DNA of 9,126 nucleotides from Candidatus Thorarchaeota archaeon (GCA_016840965.1 JAEORI010000237.1:1-9126), one strand, 5' to 3'; shown: positions 1 through 6,979, counted from the stretch's first letter. Notes: a model not told the origin generated them from the letters alone. Translations and numbers: made by a program.

Positions 1-305
1 AGCTCATGTATGACTTCGTTAGGTTCGAAATCATAAACCCACTTGCAGGCAACCTCACAGCCGCCACAGTTGGTGCACTGGTAGAGGACATCCAGCATCT
101 CAGGTGTCCACTCAAGTCGTCCCTTATGGTAGGCATTCGCCATAATCATCCTTCCACCACCTGAGTAGGCATGGAAGTTGTAGTATTGTATTGAGGGACA
201 AATATGTGAGAACCTCTGACTCTTGATAGCAATCTGTGGGATGTACTTGCATTTTGAGCATCGGACGCAGCTGTCCATCATCTCTTCAAATTGAGAAAGA
301 GTCAT
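1..305 (-). CDS. Fe-S oxidoreductase, N-terminal part (GlpC/HdrC-like 2x[4Fe-4S]), cut by the window edge
   Basis: An open frame of 101 codons runs off the left edge, so the C-terminus is missing. The ATG overlaps the stop of the upstream FAD oxidase as ATGA. A strong Shine-Dalgarno site (GGAGGTG, 311-317) lies 5 bases before it, which fixes the start. Two cysteine groups are visible: CVRCSKC at residues 13-19 with a later Cys-Pro (C36), and CTNCGGCEVAC at 77-87. This spacing matches the N-terminal two-cluster domain of GlpC, HdrC and LldE/GlcF-type Fe-S subunits, which pass electrons from a flavoprotein partner to a quinone or another carrier. Those families often have CCG domains next, but that part lies outside the window. 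The position straight after a GlcD-type oxidase suggests it is that enzyme's electron-accepting subunit. The Fe-S assignment is firm; the partner role is inferred. Confidence 0.85.
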   Translation of the reverse strand, partial: MTLSQFEEMMDSCVRCSKCKYIPQIAIKSQRFSHICPSIQYYNFHAYSGGGRMIMANAYHKGRLEWTPEMLDVLYQCTNCGGCEVACKWVYDFEPNEVIHE

Positions 306-1780
306 TTTGACACCTCCCTGAAGCACAGAGTGCCAGGATTCATCACGTTATTTGGATCAAAGATTTTCTTTACACTCTGAATTGCATTAACCATCTCAGG
401 TGAGGTTTTTTCAAATACTGTGTTTGTTATGATGCCATACGGTCTACTAAAGAATGCACCATTTTCCAATAACCACTGCTGACCATCTGCTAGAAGAATA
501 TTCTTTCTTTTTACCTCTTCACCATCTTTGGGATTAAAGTAGAGGTCAAAATTACAATGCATGTTGATGCCTTGGACGATTGGTTGTATATAGATACCAA
601 TTTGATTCCGAGGAAAGCCAACTTGATCAGCAATACCTGAAAAACCAGTATACAGCCTCTGAACTTGATCCAGAGTAGTAATGAAAATTACTTCATCACA
701 GCTCCCCCTCATAGAATATTTCCAATAGGGAACTTCACTGGGGCGATTTATCAAAGATACCATGTCTGCAACTTTGAGATTTCCAATGGAGCCTGATAAT
801 TTCACATTTGCATCACGAGCAATGTCCATAATATCTTCAGATCGATATTCGAACTCATCCTGAGCAAGTATACCATGACCCGAAATGCCAATTATTAAAA
901 TCCAAGTGGGCAGTTTCTTTCTTTTTCCTAGAGCAACAGAAAGGCAGATGGAGTCTAGCATAAAATGCTCATCAGCTAGACGCCGTCTTAACAACGCATA
1001 ATTGAATGCCTCAAGCTCATCCAAGCTATCAGCACCTGCAACGAAAAGATTATGGTGTTCTGGTAGTAGTTCACATTTCATTGATATCCATGTTGTGATA
1101 CCAATAGTTCCTTGTGATCCCTGTATTATTCTGAACGGATCAAACTGTGAAGGTCCTTGAGGATTTTTCTGAGCCTGCCCAGAAGCCCATTGCTCCTCGA
1201 GTGTCCCAGGACCAGCTGCTGAACCAGTCCTTAATACCTCACCAGAACCAAATACAGTTTCAGTGCATAGAAGGGGATCAGAGGAATCCCAGTGAAATCG
1301 AGGAGTTGTTATTGGTTCCCTATCCAGACAACTAGCTAAAACCGATTTCGTTGCTTTTGGTAGAAAAGGCATCAATGGTCTGAGACCATGATTCTTGAGT
1401 TCTTTTATGAGCTCGGAAAAGGTGACACCTGGCTCAATCATCACAACCTTATTCTTTGCATCAACGCGAATGAGTTTCTTCATCTGACTAAGGTCAACAA
1501 TAGCAACATTCTCTGTTTTTGGCAAAGAAGAACCACGACGTCTTGGTCCTCCAGAACTTACAGGAATAAGAGATATTGAGTTTTGATTGGCCCAAGTGAC
1601 AATCTCAGCTACTTCATCTGTTGACTTTGGCCAGACTACTAGGGAAGGTGCAAAAGAGCCAGAGTATTCATCAAGTAGTTCTTTGGTATTGGAGATACGC
1701 TCTTCTCCAACAATTTCGGTTAGGTCTTTAATCATAGTTGGTAGTCGCATCCTTGCATTGTAGTTGCTAACCCTGTTCAT
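302..1780 (-). CDS. FAD-linked oxidase, GlcD/D-lactate dehydrogenase type
   Basis: Likely a soluble or membrane-associated flavoprotein that oxidises a 2-hydroxyacid or similar substrate. A PCMH-type FAD-binding domain covers about residues 44-235. It includes the segment SSGGPRRRG near 75-83, the strand VVMIEPGVTFSEL near 112-124, and GSQGTIGI at 221-228. An FAD-oxidase C-terminal domain follows and ends in the family signature FDPNNVMNPGTLCF (474-487). The usual glycine/asparagine-rich loop of GlcD proteins is not recognisable around 143-165, where the sequence is ATKSVLASCLDREPITTP, so the substrate may differ. The start is uncertain. The first ATG overlaps the ferredoxin gene by 14 bases and has only AGGTGG 14 bases upstream. 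ATGs at 1750 and 1735 are alternatives, and 1735 gives the most family-like N-terminus (MIKDLTEIVG). The stop overlaps the next gene as ATGA, implying coupled translation with the Fe-S subunit. Confidence 0.88.
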   Translation of the reverse strand: MNRVSNYNARMRLPTMIKDLTEIVGEERISNTKELLDEYSGSFAPSLVVWPKSTDEVAEIVTWANQNSISLIPVSSGGPRRRGSSLPKTENVAIVDLSQMKKLIRVDAKNKVVMIEPGVTFSELIKELKNHGLRPLMPFLPKATKSVLASCLDREPITTPRFHWDSSDPLLCTETVFGSGEVLRTGSAAGPGTLEEQWASGQAQKNPQGPSQFDPFRIIQGSQGTIGITTWISMKCELLPEHHNLFVAGADSLDELEAFNYALLRRRLADEHFMLDSICLSVALGKRKKLPTWILIIGISGHGILAQDEFEYRSEDIMDIARDANVKLSGSIGNLKVADMVSLINRPSEVPYWKYSMRGSCDEVIFITTLDQVQRLYTGFSGIADQVGFPRNQIGIYIQPIVQGINMHCNFDLYFNPKDGEEVKRKNILLADGQQWLLENGAFFSRPYGIITNTVFEKTSPEMVNAIQSVKKIFDPNNVMNPGTLCFREVSK

Positions 1781-2036
1781 ACACTATGCCAGTGCCACCT
1801 GCAGGGTATTTGAATTGTATCGCATCACTCTCACAGACTTGGAAACATGCTCCGCATTCCATACACTGTGAGGTGTAGTCATCAATGATATACACAGTAT
1901 TATCACGTTGTTTCCAAAGATTCATGACACAGATAATAAGGCATCTGCCGCAAAGAGTGCATTTCTTATTATCTACACTAATGAAGTTACCACTACCAGG
2001 AATTCTCGTCACGAGTTGTTTATGGTCTATCTTCAT
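1767..2036 (-). CDS. fixX: FixX-like ferredoxin with two [4Fe-4S] clusters
   Basis: An 89-residue ferredoxin with two complete cluster motifs, C26-x2-C29-x2-C32-x3-C36 and C58-x2-C61-x2-C64-x3-C68. The C-terminal tail (FKYPAGGTGIVYEQG) resembles the YPRGTFGVEFRYG tail of bacterial FixX, and the gene follows a FixC-like gene, so FixX is the best family match. It would carry electrons to or from the FixC-like flavoprotein. As I recall them, bacterial FixX proteins keep only one cluster; this one has both. Neither cluster has the common proline after its fourth cysteine. The start at 2036 lies one base after the fixC stop (TGA-G-ATG) and has GGAGG 9 bases upstream. A longer frame reaching back to 2090 lies inside fixC and is unlikely to be used. 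The stop is TAG. The family call is good; the exact redox partner is inferred. Confidence 0.87.
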   Translation of the reverse strand: MKIDHKQLVTRIPGSGNFISVDNKKCTLCGRCLIICVMNLWKQRDNTVYIIDDYTSQCMECGACFQVCESDAIQFKYPAGGTGIVYEQG

Positions 2037-2037
2037 C

Positions 2038-3444
2038 TCATTCTTCCTCCTCATCAGACGCCATGAATGCTTTGGATATTGCTTCTTCAATCTCGGGCAT
2101 CTCAGTAAGTAGTTTCTCAGGATCTGTCAAAAGATCCATCTTCTCTTCACCAAGTATTACAGTCAGAAGTGGAATCACCTCTTTCATAATAAAAGGTACA
2201 GCATGCGGGAGGTACTGTTTAATTTTCCGAGCCACTTGTCTAACTCGCACTGCATGAGGCTCAGACCAATCGATTATACCTCCAATTATTTCCATGAACA
2301 TTGGTACGAACCAAGACATAGTTTTCTTTGGGCTGAATGGTAGGGCTTTCCAGATGCTAGCTAACTCTGGACCAGTCTTGAATTCTTCACCAACCGAGGT
2401 TGCTTTCCATTTTTCATCATAAAGTGAAAGAAATTGCTTTGAAGTATCACCAGCAGAAAAGGCTTCAGCTGCTGTTTCAATGGCAGCTCTAGCTGTTACC
2501 ATCGCAGGGTAGATACCCTCAGCCTCTAATGGACAAGGAAATCCACCAGCATCTCCTATTAAAATCACATTGTCAATATGAGTGTTGTAAGGCATGCCTT
2601 GCCAAGGCAGAAGGTGAACTTGGAACTCTCTTGGCTTTGCATCTAGAATTCTAACTAATCTCTGGAAATATTCCAGATTTACAACTTTGTTAAGATAGTA
2701 GATGGGATTCTTGTCCCACCAAGTCATCCAATTTCCCAATCCAATATGAAAACCATCACGAAAGAACACATGATATGCTGCTGGAAAGGTCGCGGACCAC
2801 CAGACAGCCAAGGCTTCATCACCCATTATATCATCAATCTTAGATGGAGAACAACTGAAGTCATATTGCGGGACAATTGTTACTTGTTCTTGTTCCCATC
2901 TCTGTCTCAAACCTGATTGTTGTGCTACCATCGAAACTGCACCATCAGCCCCTATCCCCAAACCCTTGTATTTTTCCCCCTTCTCGTCGATAACTCCAAC
3001 TACTTTTTCCTCTTCCTTCAAGAGACCCGTTACAAGAGTTGAAGTTTTCAGTTCTGCACCTGCATCAGTCGCAAATTTGGCTAACCATGGGTCAAATTCA
3101 CTACGATAGCAGTTCATAGTAATCCAGCTTTTCGCAGGTTCATAGGTAACTGACTCTGTGGGTTTAGTCATGATGTATCCAGTTACCTCTCCATCATTAT
3201 TCACAAAGTAATTTCTAGCAGCGGAACCAGCTCTCATAGATGGACAAGCATCCGGGGTAAGCTCTTTCATAATGTCAAAATCTCGCCACATTCGAGGGCC
3301 CAATCCACAACCAGAAGAATTCTTTTCACCAGGTTTTCGACCGCGTTCGAAAAATATTGTCTTCAAACCTTTTTCTGCAGCTTCCAAAGCAGCAATTGAT
3401 CCACCAGGACCAGCACCCACGATTACGATATCATATTCTTTCAA
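2038..3444 (-). CDS. fixC: FixC-like FAD-dependent oxidoreductase (ETF-quinone oxidoreductase / geranylgeranyl reductase superfamily)
   Basis: A 468-residue flavoprotein. The N-terminus MKEYDIVIVG is followed by the dinucleotide-binding motif GAGPGG (10-15), with acidic E33 ending the second strand. KNSSG (41-45) resembles the KNxTGG segment of FixC. GADGAVS (165-171) and GDAGG (297-301) are the other FAD contacts of this superfamily. FixC proteins exchange electrons between electron-transferring flavoprotein or ferredoxin and the membrane quinone pool. The adjacent FixX-like gene favours FixC over geranylgeranyl reductase, which has a similar fold. It is somewhat longer than the roughly 430 residues I recall for bacterial FixC, and it ends in an acidic tail (DEEEE). 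The start codon is TTG. I chose the TTG at 3444 because GAGGTGA lies 4 bases upstream; another TTG at 3465 would add seven residues but has no such site. Confidence 0.85.
   Translation of the reverse strand: MKEYDIVIVGAGPGGSIAALEAAEKGLKTIFFERGRKPGEKNSSGCGLGPRMWRDFDIMKELTPDACPSMRAGSAARNYFVNNDGEVTGYIMTKPTESVTYEPAKSWITMNCYRSEFDPWLAKFATDAGAELKTSTLVTGLLKEEEKVVGVIDEKGEKYKGLGIGADGAVSMVAQQSGLRQRWEQEQVTIVPQYDFSCSPSKIDDIMGDEALAVWWSATFPAAYHVFFRDGFHIGLGNWMTWWDKNPIYYLNKVVNLEYFQRLVRILDAKPREFQVHLLPWQGMPYNTHIDNVILIGDAGGFPCPLEAEGIYPAMVTARAAIETAAEAFSAGDTSKQFLSLYDEKWKATSVGEEFKTGPELASIWKALPFSPKKTMSWFVPMFMEIIGGIIDWSEPHAVRVRQVARKIKQYLPHAVPFIMKEVIPLLTVILGEEKMDLLTDPEKLLTEMPEIEEAISKAFMASDEEEE
2046..2050 (-). promoter_or_regulatory. 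Shine-Dalgarno site deciding the fixX start
   Basis: GGAGG on the minus strand, inside the last codons of fixC, 9 bases before the ATG at 2036. It selects the 89-residue form of the ferredoxin and implies translation coupled to fixC. Confidence 0.7.
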
Positions 3445-3448
3445 CCGC

Positions 3449-3455
3449 TCACCTC
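3449..3455 (-). promoter_or_regulatory. Shine-Dalgarno site deciding the fixC TTG start
   Basis: GAGGTGA on the minus strand, 4 bases before the TTG at 3444. It matches the archaeal anti-Shine-Dalgarno well and favours this TTG over the TTG at 3465, which has no purine-rich site upstream. Confidence 0.6.
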
Positions 3456-3527
3456 GTTTGTCCAATTCTTTTCAATGGATTATCATAGGCTGAAGCTTTC
3501 TTGTGATTTTGTTCCATGATAATTCGA

Positions 3528-3536
3528 TTATATGAA
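3528..3536 (-). promoter_or_regulatory. Candidate TATA box for the fixC-fixX-oxidase operon
   Basis: TTCATATAA on the minus strand, which would place the transcription start near 3507 and give a leader of about 60 bases before the TTG at 3444. A second AT-rich match (TATTTA, 3545-3550) lies nearby, so the choice is uncertain. Confidence 0.25.
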
Positions 3537-3604
3537 CTGTTTCCTAAATATTGGATACCATGTAAAACACCATTTTTGATGATGAAAGTAAAAATGAATC
3601 CGAG

Positions 3605-4855
3605 CTATTTCTCGGAGTTCTTTGGTATCTGAATATACCTCAAAAGAAAAGCAAGCAGAGCTGCACTGGCCATTGCAAGAATACCAGCTAAGGCATAAAC
3701 AACTCGAAGACTTCCAGAAATTTCCCAAACTGCAGCCCCAAATATCTGTCCAACCATCCCAACAAGGCCCATGAGAAGGTCGTATGTGCCGAGTGCGCGA
3801 CCTTTGACCTCTTCAGAAACAACAAGTACATTGATACTTCTTACAGAACCCATCCACAAAACAAAAGGTATTGCCCATGCAAAGTTGATTAGATACATCA
3901 TTAGAGCGCCGCTTCCTTGGCTGAACCACAGGAAGATTATTGCATTACCAAATACTCCAGCAAAGAGTGTAGCCTTTAGATTTCTGTCTGCAAGAACACT
4001 AGCATGATACATTATTAGAGCGCTTGTAAGAGAGAACAGACTCCAAGTCAAGCCATATGTAACCGTATCAACATTCCATGGACCAACACTTAGATTCCCA
4101 AGATATGGAATAGAGCTACTCCATGATAAATTGAAGCCAATCATCCCAATTACTAGAATCCAAAAGCTACGGCCTAACTTTCTTACAGAAATCTTTGGTC
4201 CCGCACGTGCTTTTCTTTTAACCTCAGTTCCCAACGATTCCCTAAGTAGAACTATCGATGACACAAATGTGCCAATAGCAGCAATTGAACCAATGAAATG
4301 TAGATTTCCAGATTGGAATCCGGAGCTCAAAAGAAAAGATCCTGTAAGAGGACCCAAAGCATCCACGAACCAGAGTGGCATCATCACCATCATGATAAGA
4401 CGCGCAGGATTACGTCCATTGCCAGAAGAGATCTCATCTGCGGGAATTGCACTAGCCATGAGTCTTGCTGTACTCATTCCAAACCATACTAAGCCATACT
4501 GGATTGCAACGTAGGGCCAAACCGGAAAAACAGACATTGTAAAGAGTCCGACAACAATGGGCAGAAACCCAAGAGAGATTGTCCACTTTCTACCAATAAA
4601 ATCCGCGATATACCCGGATGATATACTTCCGATTAATCCTGTGAAAGTAGCGATTGAAAATACAAGTCCAATCTGCCAAGGTGCTAAGAATCCTTCGAGG
4701 AAAATACTAAATTCCCATTTCCAAAGAGCTGAAGAGAATTGGGCAATAGCTATGACTGCAGCTAGTCTCCAGAGGTTCGAACTAAGACCAAGCCAACCTT
4801 GACGAGGGGTTTCGTTTCGTTCAAGGTGTTCATTTGTCTTGTAGTCATCGTTCAT
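3605..4855 (-). CDS. Major facilitator superfamily transporter
   Basis: A 416-residue, strongly hydrophobic protein compatible with 12 transmembrane helices. MFS motif A is clear in the loop between helices 2 and 3: GYIADFIGRK at residues 81-90. A degenerate copy (ADRNLK) sits at the equivalent place in the second half, and a basic loop (KRKARAGPK) separates the halves. About 28 polar residues precede the first helix. The ATG at 4855 has a short GAGG site 7 bases upstream. The substrate cannot be read from the sequence. The gene ends in TAG, and the same frame stays open for another 51 codons (see the separate entry). It sits between a DUF998 protein and the fix-like redox operon, on the same strand as both. 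A link to the redox genes, such as substrate uptake, is possible but not shown. Confidence 0.88.
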   Translation of the reverse strand: MNDDYKTNEHLERNETPRQGWLGLSSNLWRLAAVIAIAQFSSALWKWEFSIFLEGFLAPWQIGLVFSIATFTGLIGSISSGYIADFIGRKWTISLGFLPIVVGLFTMSVFPVWPYVAIQYGLVWFGMSTARLMASAIPADEISSGNGRNPARLIMMVMMPLWFVDALGPLTGSFLLSSGFQSGNLHFIGSIAAIGTFVSSIVLLRESLGTEVKRKARAGPKISVRKLGRSFWILVIGMIGFNLSWSSSIPYLGNLSVGPWNVDTVTYGLTWSLFSLTSALIMYHASVLADRNLKATLFAGVFGNAIIFLWFSQGSGALMMYLINFAWAIPFVLWMGSVRSINVLVVSEEVKGRALGTYDLLMGLVGMVGQIFGAAVWEISGSLRVVYALAGILAMASAALLAFLLRYIQIPKNSEK

Positions 4856-4963
4856 ATGCTAGCCTCGGAGTTTAGAGCTGACGAATCAGAGTGACTTAAG
4901 ATAGTGTCGATAATAACTAAGTTTCAAAGTACTAGATGCAGCTATCATTCACCCTAATCCTGG
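4856..4963. other. Intergenic gap between the DUF998 and MFS genes
   Basis: A 108-base gap. Apart from the GAGG site (4863-4866) before the MFS ATG, I see no convincing TATA box, terminator or RNA here. Short palindromes such as CTTAAG and AGTACT are expected by chance. Confidence 0.4.
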
Positions 4964-5566
4964 TCAATGATTCTTTAGCTTCATACTATTTGCCGCAAGA
5001 AGAGCTACAAAGAGTAACGAACCAAAAACAGTATACCACTCAGTTAAAGTACCTCCAACAGTCAGCGCAAAACTCAGACTTGAGAATGTGATGCCAAAAC
5101 CATAGACTCCAACGATTTTATTGAATACAGGATTGAAGAACAATGCGACAATTATCAGAATCAGTACAAAAAATAGGATTATGAAGAATGCACTAGAAGC
5201 ATCCCCATGTGGTTTGCCCAGATTCTCAGAAAAAACACCAATTGCCATAAGTGCAATACCTGAAATGATACCTAGCAACTGACCAATAGCCATGATTATC
5301 TGTTGGATTGGATTTTTGGTCCACCAATCCTTAAGACTGATGAAGAATGGAATGAGAGCAAGTCCTGTAAGAATGCAACCAAGGTTATAGAAATATGCTC
5401 CAAAGGGACTATAATCGAAATTTCCTAAACGACTGAGAAAATGGGTAATGGGACCATATGGAGCAGGGTAGAAAGCCCACGAGATTATCGTGAACACGCA
5501 GTAAAGAAAGACTACTGCTACTCCGCTTATTGTTGTTAGCGGATATTTCTGAAGTCTGACGCCCAT
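4964..5566 (-). CDS. DUF998-type six-helix membrane protein
   Basis: A 200-residue integral membrane protein with about six predicted helices, near residues 12-31, 57-77, 90-112, 124-145, 150-170 and 175-194. Three features resemble the DUF998 family: FLSRLGN after helix 1, the N-L-G-x3-T-G pattern at the start of helix 2, and the ENLGKPHGDASSAFF loop before helix 4 with its conserved-looking histidine. The family has no established biochemical function that I can name. The gene starts 43 bases after the kinase stop and has no Shine-Dalgarno site at a usual distance. Instead, a TATA-like TTTAATTA is centred about 27 bases upstream of the ATG. It could therefore be co-transcribed with the kinase, made from its own leaderless transcript, or both. 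The family call comes from remembered motifs. Confidence 0.75.
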   Translation of the reverse strand: MGVRLQKYPLTTISGVAVVFLYCVFTIISWAFYPAPYGPITHFLSRLGNFDYSPFGAYFYNLGCILTGLALIPFFISLKDWWTKNPIQQIIMAIGQLLGIISGIALMAIGVFSENLGKPHGDASSAFFIILFFVLILIIVALFFNPVFNKIVGVYGFGITFSSLSFALTVGGTLTEWYTVFGSLLFVALLAANSMKLKNH

Positions 5567-5589
5567 ATAGAAAGCTAAAAGCTTCTTCC

Positions 5590-5597
5590 TAATTAAA
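5590..5597 (-). promoter_or_regulatory. TATA-like box upstream of the DUF998 gene
   Basis: TTTAATTA on the minus strand, centred about 27 bases before the ATG at 5566, in the 43-base gap after the kinase gene. No Shine-Dalgarno site is at a normal distance, so a second leaderless promoter is plausible. AT-rich gaps give such matches by chance, so this is weak. Confidence 0.3.
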
Positions 5598-5609
5598 CCA
5601 AGTCATTCT

Positions 5610-6860
5610 TCACCGAACTGGTACTGAGATGAGAAATGCAGCGCCTTTTCTCTCCTTCTCATCTAGTAGCTCGATTGTTCCACCATATGATTCTACAATT
5701 CTCTTAGAAAGATATAAGCCAAGACCCTTTCCTTCACCTTTAGTCGTTACACCTTTTTGGAAAATTCGAGATCTGATGCTAGGATCAATTCCAGGACCAT
5801 TGTCGCGATATGTGATTATCAATCTCTTCTCCACAAGGCCTAGACGAATGGTTACGACTGCACTCTCACCAACATAATCTGCTGTGTTCCGTAGCAGATT
5901 TTCCAGAACTAAAGGAAGTAAGATTCCAGGACGAATTTCAGTTGATCGAATATCAGGTTCAATGAGAAGACTGACATTGGCTCCTCCAGTTGCGTCCTTA
6001 GCTCGATCAGCCATCGTTTGAAGCGTTTCAAGAAAATCGTACTCGCCTCCTCTTCCAACAACTGAGAAGAGCTTGATAACACGTGACATCCTTTCACTCA
6101 CAGCCAAGGAGGTCGAGAGGTATAATTCCTTATCTTGAGGTATGTCCATTGTTTCATGAAGCAACTCAACAAGACCTCGGACTATCTGCATATCATTTCC
6201 GAGGTCATGTGTTAAGACTGAAGTGTAGACTTCAAGCTCACGTTGACGTTGTTCAAGGAATTGTTTGTGTTTTTCTAACTGCCCTACATAGTAGTGTAGT
6301 ATCCATGTGAATATGAGGACAACTAACGAGAGCGCAAATTGATCTATAATGGGCTCTAGAGCAATACCAAGACCAATATTTGGGTGGAGATGACAGTAAA
6401 TGAATAAGCTCGATGTTTCTCCAGTAATAAGTAGTGCTTCTAATTTAGATGTTAACCATTGACTTCCAAAAAGTGCTGCAATGACTGGCCAAATAATAAC
6501 ATTTAGTGCCACCCGAACCGGGTCCTGATTGAATTCCATTAATAGGAAGAGGAATGGCATAACAGCTAAGCATATCGTCGTTAATATTCCTGCAACCATA
6601 ACATGTCTCGTTCTACTAACTAAATATAGCATCAAGAAGAGACTTGTCGCAGAGAAAAACAGCAGGATATTATCAAGTAGAATGCCCAACAACAACTGGA
6701 TGAATGGAAGGAGAATAACAATAAGAAATAGCGCAAAAGACAGAAGTCTAGCATTCATTCTAAGGACATCAGATTTAATATCGGGCGAGGGTTCGAACAG
6801 AATATTACGAGCTCTCTGAAATACAGTATTTTCTTTTTCAGTAGGCTCGACCTCGGACAT
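5610..6860 (-). CDS. Membrane-bound sensor histidine kinase
   Basis: A 416-residue kinase. Five to six hydrophobic segments fill about residues 37-192, with no large extracellular sensor domain visible, so sensing probably happens in or at the membrane. A short helical linker (about 193-212, rich in K, E and Q) leads to the H-box LTHDLGNDM with phospho-acceptor H218. The catalytic ATPase domain has the N-box ENLLRN (N321, N325), the G1 box DNGPGI (353-358), an F-box region IFQKGVTTK, and the G2 box GKGLGL (377-382). All key residues are present, so it should be active. The HDLGN form of the H-box is one I associate with archaeal kinases. No response regulator is in the window, so its partner is unknown. 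The ATG is preceded directly by AAGGA, too close for a normal ribosome site, and by a TATA-like box about 28 bases upstream, which suggests a leaderless transcript. Confidence 0.92.
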   Translation of the reverse strand: MSEVEPTEKENTVFQRARNILFEPSPDIKSDVLRMNARLLSFALFLIVILLPFIQLLLGILLDNILLFFSATSLFLMLYLVSRTRHVMVAGILTTICLAVMPFLFLLMEFNQDPVRVALNVIIWPVIAALFGSQWLTSKLEALLITGETSSLFIYCHLHPNIGLGIALEPIIDQFALSLVVLIFTWILHYYVGQLEKHKQFLEQRQRELEVYTSVLTHDLGNDMQIVRGLVELLHETMDIPQDKELYLSTSLAVSERMSRVIKLFSVVGRGGEYDFLETLQTMADRAKDATGGANVSLLIEPDIRSTEIRPGILLPLVLENLLRNTADYVGESAVVTIRLGLVEKRLIITYRDNGPGIDPSIRSRIFQKGVTTKGEGKGLGLYLSKRIVESYGGTIELLDEKERKGAAFLISVPVR

Positions 6861-6884
6861 TCCTTAACACACCAATGTTCAATT

Positions 6885-6891
6885 GTATATG
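6885..6891 (-). promoter_or_regulatory. TATA-like box of a possibly leaderless kinase promoter
   Basis: CATATAC on the minus strand, centred about 28 bases upstream of the kinase ATG at 6860. Archaeal TATA boxes are centred about 26-27 bases before the transcription start, so transcription would begin at or beside the ATG. The lack of a properly spaced Shine-Dalgarno site fits this. Confidence 0.4.
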
Positions 6892-6905
6892 ATTAACTAG
6901 CTAAT
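6892..6905. repeat. Imperfect 14-base palindrome beside the kinase TATA-like box
   Basis: ATTAACTAGCTAAT is palindromic except for one mismatched pair. It lies immediately upstream of the TATA-like box in the direction of transcription, where a BRE or an operator would be. It contains the same TAACTAG 7-mer as the repeat at 6952-6963, 61 bases away. Confidence 0.25.
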
Positions 6906-6951
6906 GAGATAATTTTGACTATGTAAGCTTTGATGGGTTGTTTACAAAGCA

Positions 6952-6963
6952 TCCTAACTAGGA
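6952..6963. repeat. Perfect 5-base inverted repeat in the kinase upstream gap
   Basis: TCCTA-AC-TAGGA, between the permease stop and the kinase promoter. It could be a regulator site. It is too small for a terminator hairpin and has no T-run after it. It shares the 7-mer TAACTAG with the palindrome at 6892-6905. Confidence 0.25.
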
Positions 6964-6979
6964 AATTTTGTAGCATCGA

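Larger units (their letters stand above)
3449..3604 (-). other. Stop-free 51-codon stretch in frame behind the MFS stop codon
   Basis: Directly after the TAG of the MFS gene the same frame continues for 51 sense codons to a TGA at 3449-3451, filling almost the whole gap before fixC. The translation looks protein-like (it includes IIKNGVLHGIQYLG and ends KRIGQTR) but I do not recognise it. The only ATG in it, at 3517, would give a 22-residue peptide without a ribosome site. The terminal TGA lies within the fixC Shine-Dalgarno site. It may be a lost C-terminal tail, a small coupled ORF, or chance; the same stretch should also hold the fixC promoter. Confidence 0.3.

Noticed and set aside
2037..2090. 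Longer N-terminus for the ferredoxin, starting at 2090
   Set aside because: The extra 18 residues lie inside fixC in another frame. The ATG at 2036 has GGAGG 9 bases upstream and directly follows the fixC stop.
3605..3607. TAG at the MFS end read as pyrrolysine
   Set aside because: The FixX-like gene also ends in TAG exactly where the family ends, so TAG acts as a stop here. No pyl genes are in the window. The open stretch is kept only as an unexplained observation.
4131..4514. Plus-strand open frame of 127 codons inside the MFS gene
   Set aside because: It lies antisense to the MFS gene, which has clear family motifs; the frame shows no recognisable motif of its own.
5567..5590. AAGCTTTTAGCTTT before the DUF998 gene as a terminator hairpin
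   Set aside because: The pairing is only a few bases of AGCT palindrome with no T-run after it, so it is not a credible terminator.
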